A stretch of DNA of 64,000 bases, taken from Olsenella profusa F0195. Lineage in GTDB: Bacteria; Actinomycetota; Coriobacteriia; Coriobacteriales; Atopobiaceae. Below are positions 25,931 to 34,636 of the stretch, piece by piece; the stretch's first letter is position 1, and the number at the start of each line of letters is the position of its first letter. The translations under genes were made by a program, and so were the position numbers. The stretch spans positions 62,001 to 126,000 of the forward strand of contig NZ_AWEZ01000062.1 of the NCBI RefSeq assembly GCF_000468755.1. Reading direction: 5' to 3'. A model generated the notes under the pieces. It saw only the letters and a program-made list of their open reading frames with translations, had not been told where the DNA came from and did not search any database.

Positions 25931-28402
25931 TTACCTTCTCACCTCACCACCCGTGGACTTGGTCACCTTGGTCACGAGCTTGTTGTGCGCCCTCTCGACC
26001 TCCTCGGAGGTGAGGGTGTGGTCGGCCGCGCGATACGTGAGCGAGAAGGCCATGGACTTCTTGCCCGCTCCCACGCGCACGGGATCGCGGTACACGTCAA
26101 AGAGGCGCACGTCTGCCAGCAGCTTGCCACCAGCGCTCCTGACGCGCTGCGCCACCTGCTCGAAGGGCATATCCTCATCCACCACGAGCGCAAGGTCGAT
26201 GGAGACGCCAGGCAGCGTGGGCACCTCCTTGTAGGGAAGCTCGCGCCTGGCCAGGCGCAGCAGGGCTGCCGTGGAGAGCTCGAAGGCCACCACCGGCACG
26301 TCGATGCCGACGTTCCGGAGGCTCGCAGGATGCATGGTACCCACCCATCCCAACAGCTCGCCCCTGCCAAGCACCTCGGCGGCACGACCGGGCTGCAGCC
26401 AGCCGTACCGCTCGGGGTCGGCCACACGGAAGCGCACCTTGGTGATGCGCAACGCCTCGAGCAGACCTTCCACGATGCCCTTGGCATCAAAGAAGTCCAG
26501 GTCGTGATAGGTACGGTTCCACTGGTTGTCGTCCCAGGAGCCCGAGAGCACACCGGCCACAAAGCTGGGCTCGCTCGGCTGGCTCTTGCCCTCGCGGCCA
26601 TGGAACACCCGGCCGATCTCATAGAGGTGCACGTTCTGCACGCCATGATCGATGTTGTAGGCAACGGAGCGCAGAAGCCCCGGCAGGAGGTCGCGGCGCA
26701 TCTCGGACTGGTCTGCCACCAGGGGGTTCATGATCCTGACGGGAATGCCGCGACCGGTCTCTCCCATGCCCAGGCGCTTGAGGTCGCCGGCGTCGGCAAA
26801 GGCGTAGGTGCTCGTCTCGGAGAGGCCGCTGGCGCGTAGCACGGCGCCGATCCTGCGAAGGCGCCGCTGCTCCACGGTGAGGCCACCGGCGTGGTTGCGC
26901 GCGGCGGGCAGCGTGGGCTCCACGTCGCCCTCACCCCAGAGACGCAGGACCTCCTCGACGAGATCGACCTCGCGCGTGAGGTCGGGCCGGTTGGTGGGGG
27001 CGACCACCGTGAGTGCGGAATGCTCGTCGGCGCTCCCCGTGACCACGCACCCCAGGCGATGCAGGCGCTCCACCATGAAGCTGGTCTCGATGGGGGCACC
27101 GCACAGGGCGCGCACGCGGTCGGGGCGCAGCGTGAGCGTCACGGGCGAGACGGGCGCGGGGTGGACGTCCACGATGCCCTCGCATACCTGGGCCGAGCAG
27201 CACTGCTCGAAGAGGGCGGCCGCCACGGTGGCTACGGTGGCGCACCCCGCGGTGTCCACCTGACGCTCGTAGCGGATGGAGGCCTCGCTCATGAGGTCGA
27301 GGCTGCGGCTGGCGCGGCTGATGTGCCCCGCCTCGAAGCTCGCGGACTCCAGGAGCACGTCGCAGGTGCCCTCGTCGATCTCGGAGTCGAGGCCCCCCAT
27401 CACACCAGCCAGCGCCACGGGCACCCTGCCGTCATCGGTGATGACGACCATGTCGCCCGTGAGCGTGCGCCGCTCGCCATCGAGGGTGGTGACCTCCTCG
27501 CCATCGGCGGCGGCACGCACCACGATGTGGCGCTTGCCAGCGCGCTCGGAGAGCTTGCCCAGGTCGAACGCGTGCAGGGGCTGTCCGGTAAGGTACATCA
27601 CGTAGTTGGTGACGTCCACCACGTTGTTGATGGGGCGGCTGCCCGCGGCGATGACGCGCTTGGCCAGCCACTCGGGGCTGGGGCCGATCTTGACGTTGCG
27701 CACCACGCGCGCGGTATAGCGCGGGCAGAGCGACGCATCGTCGATGCGCACGTCCACGAGGTCGGCGGAACGACCGAAGGCGGCGCTCTCGCTCTGCACC
27801 TTTGGCAGCTCGATGTGGGTGTCCTCGTCGAGCATGGCGGAGACCTCGGTCGCCATGCCCACCATGGAGAGGCAGTCGGGGCGGTTGGGCGTGATCTCGC
27901 AGTCGATGACGGTGTCACTCAGCCGGCGCCACCGCACGAAGTCCACGCCCACCGGCGCATCGGGCGGCAGGATCATGATGCCCTCGTGGTCACCCCCCAG
28001 GCCCAGCTCACGCTCCGAGCAGTTCATGCCACAGGAGTCGATGCCGCGCAGCCTGCCCCTCCTGATCTTGACGCCCCCCGGAAGCGTGGCTCCCACCAGC
28101 GCCGTGGCGGTCTTGTCGCCCTGGTTGAAGTTCTGGGCGCCGCAGACCACCTGCAGCGGCACGGGGTTGCCGTCCTCGTCCACGTTGTGGGTTCCCACGT
28201 CCATCTTGCAGACGAACATGTGGTCCGAGTTGGGGTGCGGGACCTTCTCGAGCACCTGCGCCGTCACGACCTTGGTGATGTCGGCGCCCACCCTCTCGAC
28301 GGCCTCGACCTCGGTGCCGGTGCGGACGAACTCACGCACCAGGTCCTGGGGGTCATCGGGGATGTCCACCATGCCCTTGAGCCACTCGTAGGAGACGCGC
28401 AT
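25931..28402 (-). CDS. pheT: Phenylalanyl-tRNA synthetase beta subunit
   Basis: 823 residues, complete. The N-terminal tRNA-binding OB fold has HPNSDHMFVCKMDVG (about residues 40-150). B3/B4 editing domains follow (GEEVTTLDGE, TPNRPDCLSM region), then B5, the catalytic-like core (LLPGLLRSVAYNIDHG), and a C-terminal FDX-ACB domain (SLTYRAADHTLTSEEV). Together with PheS it forms the alpha2-beta2 enzyme charging tRNA-Phe. It starts 47 bp after pheS and shares the T-box-controlled transcript. Confidence 0.97.
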   Translation of the reverse strand: MRVSYEWLKGMVDIPDDPQDLVREFVRTGTEVEAVERVGADITKVVTAQVLEKVPHPNSDHMFVCKMDVGTHNVDEDGNPVPLQVVCGAQNFNQGDKTATALVGATLPGGVKIRRGRLRGIDSCGMNCSERELGLGGDHEGIMILPPDAPVGVDFVRWRRLSDTVIDCEITPNRPDCLSMVGMATEVSAMLDEDTHIELPKVQSESAAFGRSADLVDVRIDDASLCPRYTARVVRNVKIGPSPEWLAKRVIAAGSRPINNVVDVTNYVMYLTGQPLHAFDLGKLSERAGKRHIVVRAAADGEEVTTLDGERRTLTGDMVVITDDGRVPVALAGVMGGLDSEIDEGTCDVLLESASFEAGHISRASRSLDLMSEASIRYERQVDTAGCATVATVAAALFEQCCSAQVCEGIVDVHPAPVSPVTLTLRPDRVRALCGAPIETSFMVERLHRLGCVVTGSADEHSALTVVAPTNRPDLTREVDLVEEVLRLWGEGDVEPTLPAARNHAGGLTVEQRRLRRIGAVLRASGLSETSTYAFADAGDLKRLGMGETGRGIPVRIMNPLVADQSEMRRDLLPGLLRSVAYNIDHGVQNVHLYEIGRVFHGREGKSQPSEPSFVAGVLSGSWDDNQWNRTYHDLDFFDAKGIVEGLLEALRITKVRFRVADPERYGWLQPGRAAEVLGRGELLGWVGTMHPASLRNVGIDVPVVAFELSTAALLRLARRELPYKEVPTLPGVSIDLALVVDEDMPFEQVAQRVRSAGGKLLADVRLFDVYRDPVRVGAGKKSMAFSLTYRAADHTLTSEEVERAHNKLVTKVTKSTGGEVRR

Positions 28403-28449
28403 GTCGTTGCCTTTCTGTTCGTGCGGAAACGGTCGTGTGGGGATGTCGC

Positions 28450-29517
28450 CTAGAACTGACGCAGGAAGCGCATGTCGCCGGTCATGAGCATGCGCAGGTC
28501 GGGCAGGTCGTAGCGCAGGGCTGCCACACGCTCCACACCGATGCCGAAGGCGAAGCCGGAGTAGCGCTCGGGGTCGATGCCAACGTAGTCGAAGACGTTG
28601 GGATCGACCATGCCGCAGCCCAGGATCTCAAGCCAGCCGGTGCCCTTGCAGAAGCGGCAGCCCGCGCCGTGGCACACGCCACACGAGACGTCCACCTCGC
28701 AGCTCGGCTCCGTGAACGGGAAGAAGTGCGGGCGGTAGCGGGTGGCGCGGTCGGCACCGAAGATCTCGCACGTGAGTTGGTCGAGCGTGCCCTTGAGGTC
28801 GCCAAAGGTGATGCCCTCGTCCACCACGAGCCCCTCCACCTGCGTGAACTGCGGCAGGTGGTTGGCGTCGGCCGTGTCGGGACGAAAGACCGTGCCCGGA
28901 CAGATCATATAGATGGGCGGCCCCTGGCGCTCCATGACACGCACCTGCACGCCGGAGGTCTGGGTGCGCAGCAGCATGTCGGAGACGGACAGCCCCAGGT
29001 CGCCCTTGCCCTCGGGCGCGTTGTCGACCACGTAGAAGGTGTCGGACGCGGCGCGGCTGGGGTGGTCGGCGGGTGCGTTCAGCGCGGTGAAGTTGTGGTA
29101 GACGTCCTCGATGTAGGGGCCGTCCTCCACGGTGTAGCCAAGCCCCACGAAGATGTCCTCGATCTCCTCGCGGATCTGGGAGATGAGATGCTGGGTCCCC
29201 GCGTGGAGACGGCGGCCCGGCAGCGTGACGTCCACGGCCTCGGCCGAGATGCGCTCCTCCAGCGCGGCCCGCTCGAGTGCCTCCCTGCGCGCGGCGAGTG
29301 CGGACTCCACGGAACCACGCACGCTGTTGGCGAGCTGACCCATGGCCGGACGATCCTCCTGGGGAACCGCTCCCATGGAGCGCATGATGGCCGTGAGCGA
29401 GCCCTTCTTGCCAAGAAAGGCCACACGCACCCGCTCGAGCTCGTCGAGCGCGCCCGCCTGCGCGATACCCTGCTCCGCCTGTGTCTGAATGGCCCTGAGG
29501 TCATCGGACATTGCCAT
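28450..29517 (-). CDS. pheS: Phenylalanyl-tRNA synthetase alpha subunit
   Basis: 355 residues. An N-terminal coiled coil (residues 1-85) is followed by the class II core: motif 2 region GTVFRPDTADANHLPQFTQ, and motif 3 GFAFGIGVERVA. An inserted CGVCHGAGCRFCKGTGW knuckle, seen in many bacterial PheS, is present. ATG at 29517 has AGGGG 7 nt upstream; the longer frame to 29619 overlaps the T-box and is rejected. Confidence 0.97.
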   Translation of the reverse strand: MAMSDDLRAIQTQAEQGIAQAGALDELERVRVAFLGKKGSLTAIMRSMGAVPQEDRPAMGQLANSVRGSVESALAARREALERAALEERISAEAVDVTLPGRRLHAGTQHLISQIREEIEDIFVGLGYTVEDGPYIEDVYHNFTALNAPADHPSRAASDTFYVVDNAPEGKGDLGLSVSDMLLRTQTSGVQVRVMERQGPPIYMICPGTVFRPDTADANHLPQFTQVEGLVVDEGITFGDLKGTLDQLTCEIFGADRATRYRPHFFPFTEPSCEVDVSCGVCHGAGCRFCKGTGWLEILGCGMVDPNVFDYVGIDPERYSGFAFGIGVERVAALRYDLPDLRMLMTGDMRFLRQF

Positions 29518-29533
29518 GAGAGAACCCCTTCCA

Positions 29534-29805
29534 AAAAGAAAGCCGCCCCTGAGCCTGTGCCCAAGGACGGAGACGATCCGCGGTACCACCTTGCTTGACG
29601 CGCGCGTTTTCACCCGCACACGTCCCCTCTTGTGTCCCGTGCCGTGGGACGGACGGCTTCCCTACTGGCGCCGCGGCGCGTTCAGGTTGCGGCTGGTGGA
29701 GTGAACGTCTTCCGTCCGCCTGCGTGGGAGCCTCTCAGCCCATGGACTCCCGCTCTGTCCGCTGGCGACGCGACGGCAAGAACCTCTCCGTCAATGCCTT
29801 GGAGC
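29534..29805 (-). promoter_or_regulatory. T-box riboswitch controlling pheST (Phe specifier)
   Basis: The minus strand carries the T-box core AAGGTGGTACCGCGG (29592-29578). Downstream is a terminator of about 12 bp (CCG-T-CCTTGGGC with GCTCAGGG-G-CGG, loop ACAG), followed by CTTTCTTTTT ending near 29534. Further upstream a stem I region contains UUC followed by AC (29705-29703), the Phe specifier. Uncharged tRNA-Phe would pair with the specifier and the TGGT bulge, favouring antitermination. This is a classical leader for an aminoacyl-tRNA synthetase operon. Confidence 0.93.
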
Positions 29806-29867
29806 ATGGTAGCACAGGGCAGGAGCAGCACCCGAAGGTCACAGCGAATCCGTAACGTGCACCGGAA

Positions 29868-30806
29868 CTAGTGACCAGTCGCCCTGATGGGGTCGCCCGT
29901 CACCTTGAAGGTGGGCTGTACCTGCTCGATCAGGCCGTCTCCCTCGCTGGTGCCCGTGGGATAGTCGAACGTGAGGGAGCAGATCTTGTCCGCCGTGACG
30001 TACTCCATGGTATAGAAGGTCGTTCCGTCTCCCCGGTCGCGCGAGACCACACACCAGCCATCGCCCTTTGTGGCGTAGGCAGAGGGGTCGCCATTCGCAC
30101 CGGAACTCGACGTGAGCGACGCATAGGCATCGTCCAAGCTGATGCCGTTGGCGTTTGCGTGCGCCGAAATGCTCACGTCGATGCTGCCCTTGGTGAGATG
30201 CAGGCTGTCCTGCGAGACGCTGGGGGTGTAGCCCGCAGGCATCTGCAGCGAGATGCCATACTCGTCGCAGGTCACGCTCCTGTCCGCATTGACCTTGAAC
30301 GTGGCGGTCTCGCTGCCGGAGCCCGTGGTGTAGGTGTCCTTCTGCGTGTCGACGGAAGGCGAGGCGTTGGTGGCGGGCGAATCGGCCACCTGCTGCGTCT
30401 GCTGGGCGACAGGCGCGTCGCCGGCAGGCGCAGGTGCAGTACCCTGCGAGGACACCTGCGCTGCCACCAGCGCAAACACGATGATGCCGATGATGAGCAC
30501 GGCCACGACGATGGCCACCGCCACGGGCAGCCTGTCCTGCGGGCGGCGCAGGGCAGGGGTTGGCGTAGGGATGGTGGCAGCTGCCTTGGCGGAGCGGAAC
30601 TTCCCTGCATGGGGCGTGACGGCGACAGGCTGGACGCCTTGGGGCACGGGGCGTGCCGACCTGGCGGCAGCAGGACGGGCGGCGGGCTTGGCCACATCCA
30701 TACGCACGGTCCTGTCGGCTGAGCCCTCGGCAAGAACGGGAGCACCACACTCCGTGCAGAACCTGCTGCCATCCTCGATCCTCGCGCCACAGTTGGTACA
30801 GAACAT
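29868..30806 (-). CDS. Zinc-ribbon membrane-anchored protein of unknown function
   Basis: 312 residues. The N-terminal zinc ribbon has Cys-x2-Cys ... Cys-x2-Cys (FCTNCGARIEDGSRFCTECG). A Pro/Ala-rich linker and a single membrane helix follow (about residues 96-117, VAVAIVVAVLIIGIIVFALV). After a Ser/Thr/Ala-rich linker there is a C-terminal extracellular-type domain of about 140 residues (GISLQMPAGYTPS, then GWCVVSRDRGDGTTF). Zinc-ribbon plus helix plus outer domain proteins are common in Gram-positives, mostly without known function. It stands alone between the T-box and mupG. Confidence 0.75.
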   Translation of the reverse strand: MFCTNCGARIEDGSRFCTECGAPVLAEGSADRTVRMDVAKPAARPAAARSARPVPQGVQPVAVTPHAGKFRSAKAAATIPTPTPALRRPQDRLPVAVAIVVAVLIIGIIVFALVAAQVSSQGTAPAPAGDAPVAQQTQQVADSPATNASPSVDTQKDTYTTGSGSETATFKVNADRSVTCDEYGISLQMPAGYTPSVSQDSLHLTKGSIDVSISAHANANGISLDDAYASLTSSSGANGDPSAYATKGDGWCVVSRDRGDGTTFYTMEYVTADKICSLTFDYPTGTSEGDGLIEQVQPTFKVTGDPIRATGH

Positions 30807-30922
30807 GATGGCTCCTCGTCACAGTGATGGTGTCTCAATGGTATCAGTGACGAGCGGCTCCCATAGCTCCTGCCCAATGGATGTGGCTTTCTGAAAGCGG
30901 CATGCGAGCCATGGGTCCGTGC

Positions 30923-32008
30923 TCAGTCACGCCAACCGGAGGCAGGTCCCCAGGGTCTCTCCAGCACAAAGCCACGACCGCACGTGACGAAGGGCAGGAG
31001 GGGCCGGTCCTCGGCGCACACCCAACCAGCCAGCGTGTCACGCCCGTCCAGCTCAAGCGGTTGGCGGGCAATCCCCACCTCGCCGGCATAGCGGCCATAG
31101 GCCTCGTTGCCCACCACCACGGCACCGGCCTCGCACGAGAACGTGCGCGCCCTGCTGCCCGCCGCGGAAACGGGCATGTCCCAGCCCCGCGACTCCGGCG
31201 AGCGGATGAGGAACTCCGACGAGTCGGGACGGTCGTGCTGCGGACGGCCATAGAGGTACGAGAACGCCTCGTCCAGCATGGCATGGAGGGTCACGTAGCC
31301 TTGATTGAGCTCGCCCATGCGTCGCCAGACGATGTCGGACACGTCGGAATCGCCCACGAGCACCACATCGCAGCGGGCATCGAACAGCTCGAGCATGTCG
31401 CGCACGAGCCCGATGCCCGTGTCGCCACGGTGCCCCTCCACGGTGGGCAGACCCTCATGCAGAGGGCCACGCAGGCCAGCGTCCCCCGGCACAAAGCCCA
31501 TGACCTCGACGCCCAGGGCCTTGAGGCGGTCGTTGACGGAGGCCACGCGCCGCAGGGAGAGACCACTCCATCGTTTGGGGTAGTAGTTATGGCAGGCCGC
31601 GACCCGCGCAAGGTCCACGCCTGCGGCACGCCAGGCGGCGATGTCAGCGTCCGAGATGGTCGATGCGTTAAACACCACATGGAAGCGACGCGACAGCTCA
31701 GCCACGCGCGGGGCGCCAAAGCCAAAGTCGAGGCGCAGGTATGTGAGTCCCAGCTGCGCCACGTCATCGATGCTGGAGCACCCCAACAGGCCAAGGGTAC
31801 GAGGCGACACATCTGCCACCAGCTCGATGCCTGCCTCGCGGCAGAGCCTCACCAGATGCGCCGCCTCTCTCTGGTAATCGGGGATCCGCTCCTCGGGGAT
31901 GTGCAGCGATGTGAACGCCCGCCGCACGCCCGCACGCCGGGCCTTTTCCACCAGACGCGCGTTGTGCTCGTAGCCATTCGACAGATAGAGCGAGACGCCC
32001 GTATGCAT
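30923..32008 (-). CDS. mupG: 6-phospho-N-acetylmuramidase (MupG/DUF871 family)
   Basis: About 361 residues, full-length DUF871: an N-terminal TIM-barrel starting MHTGVSLYLSNG, with RLDFGFG, FNASTISDADI and the signature ACHNYYPKRWSGLS. A C-terminal cyclophilin-like domain follows (EFLIRSPESRGW). MupG splits MurNAc-6-phosphate-containing disaccharide inside the cell. The location directly downstream of a MurNAc-type PTS, MurQ and MurR strongly supports that role. ATG at 32008 has AGGGGGG about 5 nt upstream, derived from the edge of the repeated hairpin region. Confidence 0.9.
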   Translation of the reverse strand: MHTGVSLYLSNGYEHNARLVEKARRAGVRRAFTSLHIPEERIPDYQREAAHLVRLCREAGIELVADVSPRTLGLLGCSSIDDVAQLGLTYLRLDFGFGAPRVAELSRRFHVVFNASTISDADIAAWRAAGVDLARVAACHNYYPKRWSGLSLRRVASVNDRLKALGVEVMGFVPGDAGLRGPLHEGLPTVEGHRGDTGIGLVRDMLELFDARCDVVLVGDSDVSDIVWRRMGELNQGYVTLHAMLDEAFSYLYGRPQHDRPDSSEFLIRSPESRGWDMPVSAAGSRARTFSCEAGAVVVGNEAYGRYAGEVGIARQPLELDGRDTLAGWVCAEDRPLLPFVTCGRGFVLERPWGPASGWRD

Positions 32009-32022
32009 GCCAACCCCCCTCG

Positions 32023-32097
32023 CCGGCGTGGGACCCTCCACGACCGGGTGCCGGCGTGGGACCCTCCACGACCGGGTGCCGGAGAGGGTCCCACGCC
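32023..32097 (-). repeat. 28-bp tandem duplication with alternative hairpins between murP and mupG
   Basis: Two identical 28-bp units, 32023-32050 and 32051-32078, each carry GGCGTGGGACCCTC. A single perfect 14-bp complement, GAGGGTCCCACGCC, follows at 32084-32097. On the mRNA one left arm can pair with either of two right arms, giving mutually exclusive hairpins immediately before the mupG ribosome-binding site. No U-tract follows, so it may modulate mupG translation or mRNA decay. Confidence 0.8.
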
Positions 32098-32111
32098 CAA
32101 ACGCTCGAGCG

Positions 32112-33596
32112 CTATGCGCCAAACACGTCGTTGATGCGGTCCTCGTCGACGCCAAAGAAGTATGTGAGAACGAACCCGGCACCATAGGCGGCCAGCATGG
32201 CGACCACGTAGAGCCACTGCGTGCCCGGCACCACGATCAGGAGGCCAAACAGGCCGGAGACGCCCTGCGAGACCGTGCCCAGGTGGAAGAGCCACGCCAG
32301 CACGCCGCCCACGCCCGCACCCAGGCAGGCGGTCACGAAGGGCTTGCCCAAGGGCAGCGTCACGGCGTACATGAGCGGCTCTCCCACGCCGAGGATGCCC
32401 ACGGGGATGGACTCGCGCAGGTAGGTCCTGACGCGCTCGTTCCTGGTCCTCACCAGAAGGGCTATGCCCGCGCCAACCTGGCCACCACCGGCCATCATGA
32501 GGATCGGGAGCAGATAGTTGACGCCCTGCGTGGGACCGGCAGGATCGTTGAGCATGGCATGGATGGGCGTCAGGGCCTGATGCAGGCCCACGGAGACCAG
32601 GGGCAGGAACGTGGATGACAGCAGGTAGGCACCAAACGCGCCAAGCGTGTCGTAGAAGAACTGCAGCGCGAAGAAGATGCCCTGCGTGAGGAAGGCGCCC
32701 ACCGGCTGCAGCACGATGATGGCCACAAGGGAGCCCACGATGACCGTGCAGAGCGGGGTCAGGAAGGTGTCGAGCACGCTCGGCATGAGCCTGTGCAGGC
32801 GCCTCTCGAGGAAGGCAAAGAAGATGCCGCAGATGAGGGCACCCAGAAGACCACCGGCCGCAGGGTTGTACGTCATAGATGCCGCAATGGAGATGCCCCC
32901 GTTGGCAAACGTGGCCGTCGGCAGCGCGAAGGGCAGCTGCACGAGGGCAACACCGCTGGTGGCATCCTTCAGCAGCAATGGCATGGCTGCGTTGGAGATG
33001 GAGAGTGCACCGGCCATGGCACCCAGAACGGAGGAGCCGCCAAACTCCTTACAGGCGTTGGAACCCACGAGCAGGGGCAGGTAGAGGAAGAGCGCCCAGC
33101 CCATGGTCCTGATGCACTGGTACCACCATACGGTATTGAACGCGTCGCCCGTGGAGTAGTTGATCACGTTGGCGATGCCGTTGATGAGACCTGCGGCGAT
33201 GATGCCCGGCAGCAGGGGCACGAAGATGTTGCCGATGCGCTTGAGGAAGCGCTGCACGGGCTTGTCGTACCTGGCCCTCTGGGCGGCCTTGTTCTCGGCC
33301 GCGGCGCTGCGCACGTCCACGTCCTCCACGTCGCCAGCCTTCACGCCCGTAAGCTTGACGAACTCGTCCAGCACCTTGTTGACGACACCTGGGCCAAAGA
33401 CCACCTCGCAGCGATCGACATCCTCCACGAGGGCCATGACCCCCTCGACGGCCCTCACGGCAGCACCATTCACCTTGGCCGGGTCGGCCACCGTCAGGCG
33501 TAGCCGCGTCATGCAGGCCATGTTGCCCCGCACGTTCTCCCTGCCACCAACGGCAGCGAGGACCTCGCGCGCGACACGTGCATACTCCATGCTCAT
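32112..33596 (-). CDS. murP: PTS EIIBC, N-acetylmuramate type (MurP-like)
   Basis: 494 residues. The EIIB domain (1-90) has the phosphorylated Cys in NMACMTRLRLTV. The EIIC domain (about 105-480) has ten hydrophobic segments and the conserved GVGEPLMYAVTLP. It belongs to the glucose superfamily of PTS permeases and lacks its own EIIA, as expected for MurP, which borrows EIIA-Glc. Neighbours murQ, murR and mupG fix the substrate as MurNAc or a MurNAc-containing disaccharide. The start overlaps murQ (ATGA). Confidence 0.9.
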   Translation of the reverse strand: MSMEYARVAREVLAAVGGRENVRGNMACMTRLRLTVADPAKVNGAAVRAVEGVMALVEDVDRCEVVFGPGVVNKVLDEFVKLTGVKAGDVEDVDVRSAAAENKAAQRARYDKPVQRFLKRIGNIFVPLLPGIIAAGLINGIANVINYSTGDAFNTVWWYQCIRTMGWALFLYLPLLVGSNACKEFGGSSVLGAMAGALSISNAAMPLLLKDATSGVALVQLPFALPTATFANGGISIAASMTYNPAAGGLLGALICGIFFAFLERRLHRLMPSVLDTFLTPLCTVIVGSLVAIIVLQPVGAFLTQGIFFALQFFYDTLGAFGAYLLSSTFLPLVSVGLHQALTPIHAMLNDPAGPTQGVNYLLPILMMAGGGQVGAGIALLVRTRNERVRTYLRESIPVGILGVGEPLMYAVTLPLGKPFVTACLGAGVGGVLAWLFHLGTVSQGVSGLFGLLIVVPGTQWLYVVAMLAAYGAGFVLTYFFGVDEDRINDVFGA

Positions 33597-34636
33597 TGTT
33601 GTCCCTTCTCTCCGTACTCGCTCCCTGTCGCTTCCAACGCATCCCTGCCGTCATGCGATACGTCCGCAGGGGCCGAGGATGCCGAGAGCCCCCCTCGTCG
33701 CCTGCGCGCATCCAGGTGGGCGTCCCCCTCACCGGCCTCCTCTGTGGCCACCGCCTGCGAGATCCTTCCCTGGGACGCCGCAAGGAGGCCCTTCGCCTGG
33801 TCGGACGTGGTGTCGGTGAGCAGCATGACGATGGCCACCTTGGCAGAGCCATCCGCCTGGGCAAGTGCCTCCTCGGCCTGGCCCTGCGTGCAGCCCGTCG
33901 CCGCCATCGTAATGTTCTGTGCGCGAACGCGCAGCTTCTCGTTGGTCTGCTGCACGTCCACCATGAGGTTCTGGTACGTCTTGCCGACACCCACCATGGA
34001 ACCCGTCGAGATCATGTTGAGAATCATCTTCTCGGCGGTCCCCGCCTTGAGGCGCGTGGATCCCGTGAGCACCTCGGGCCCGCAATCCGGCTCGATGGCC
34101 AAATCGGCCTCCATCCCTATCTGGGAATTGCGATTGCCCGCTATGGCGACGGTCCTGCAGCCCACCGCACGCGCATGGCGCAGTCCGCCAAGCACATAGG
34201 GCGTCCTGCCACTCGCAGCCAAACCGATGGCCAGGTCATGCCCAGAGAGCCCCAGGGCGTCCATCTCCCTGCCGCACAGCCCGAGGTCGTCCTCGGCACC
34301 CTCGACGGCACGCACGAACGCGCTTTCGCCCCCAGCGATGAGACCCACCACCACAGAGGGGGGCACGCCAAAGGTGGGGGGGCACTCCACGGCATCAAGC
34401 ACGCCCAGCCTGCCCGACGTTCCCGCACCAAAGTAGACGATCCTGCCCCCATCCCGCAGGGCCTCGGTTGCCCACTCGATGGCCTGGGCCACCTGGTCGA
34501 GCACCGCACGAACCGCCTGCACCACACGACCGTCCTCGTCGTTCATGACACCCGCCAGCTCGCGGGGGCTCATCTGGTCGAGATGCATGGTGAGCGGGTT
34601 GCGCGCCTCGGTCGACAGATGTGAGAGGTCTATCAC
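33593..34636 (-). CDS. murQ: N-acetylmuramic acid 6-phosphate etherase
   Basis: 347 residues. The SIS-type etherase removes D-lactate from MurNAc-6-P to give GlcNAc-6-P. Visible features are STEARNPLTMHLDQMS at the N-terminus, YFGAGTSGRLGVLDAVECPPTFG, the GGESAFVRAVEGAEDD loop, and LTGSTRLKAGTAEKMILNMIST. The C-terminus is about 45 residues longer than usual, basic and low-complexity. GTG at 34636 has GGGAGG 6 nt upstream and overlaps the murR stop (GTGA); its own stop overlaps murP (ATGA). Confidence 0.96.
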   Translation of the reverse strand: MIDLSHLSTEARNPLTMHLDQMSPRELAGVMNDEDGRVVQAVRAVLDQVAQAIEWATEALRDGGRIVYFGAGTSGRLGVLDAVECPPTFGVPPSVVVGLIAGGESAFVRAVEGAEDDLGLCGREMDALGLSGHDLAIGLAASGRTPYVLGGLRHARAVGCRTVAIAGNRNSQIGMEADLAIEPDCGPEVLTGSTRLKAGTAEKMILNMISTGSMVGVGKTYQNLMVDVQQTNEKLRVRAQNITMAATGCTQGQAEEALAQADGSAKVAIVMLLTDTTSDQAKGLLAASQGRISQAVATEEAGEGDAHLDARRRRGGLSASSAPADVSHDGRDALEATGSEYGEKGQQ

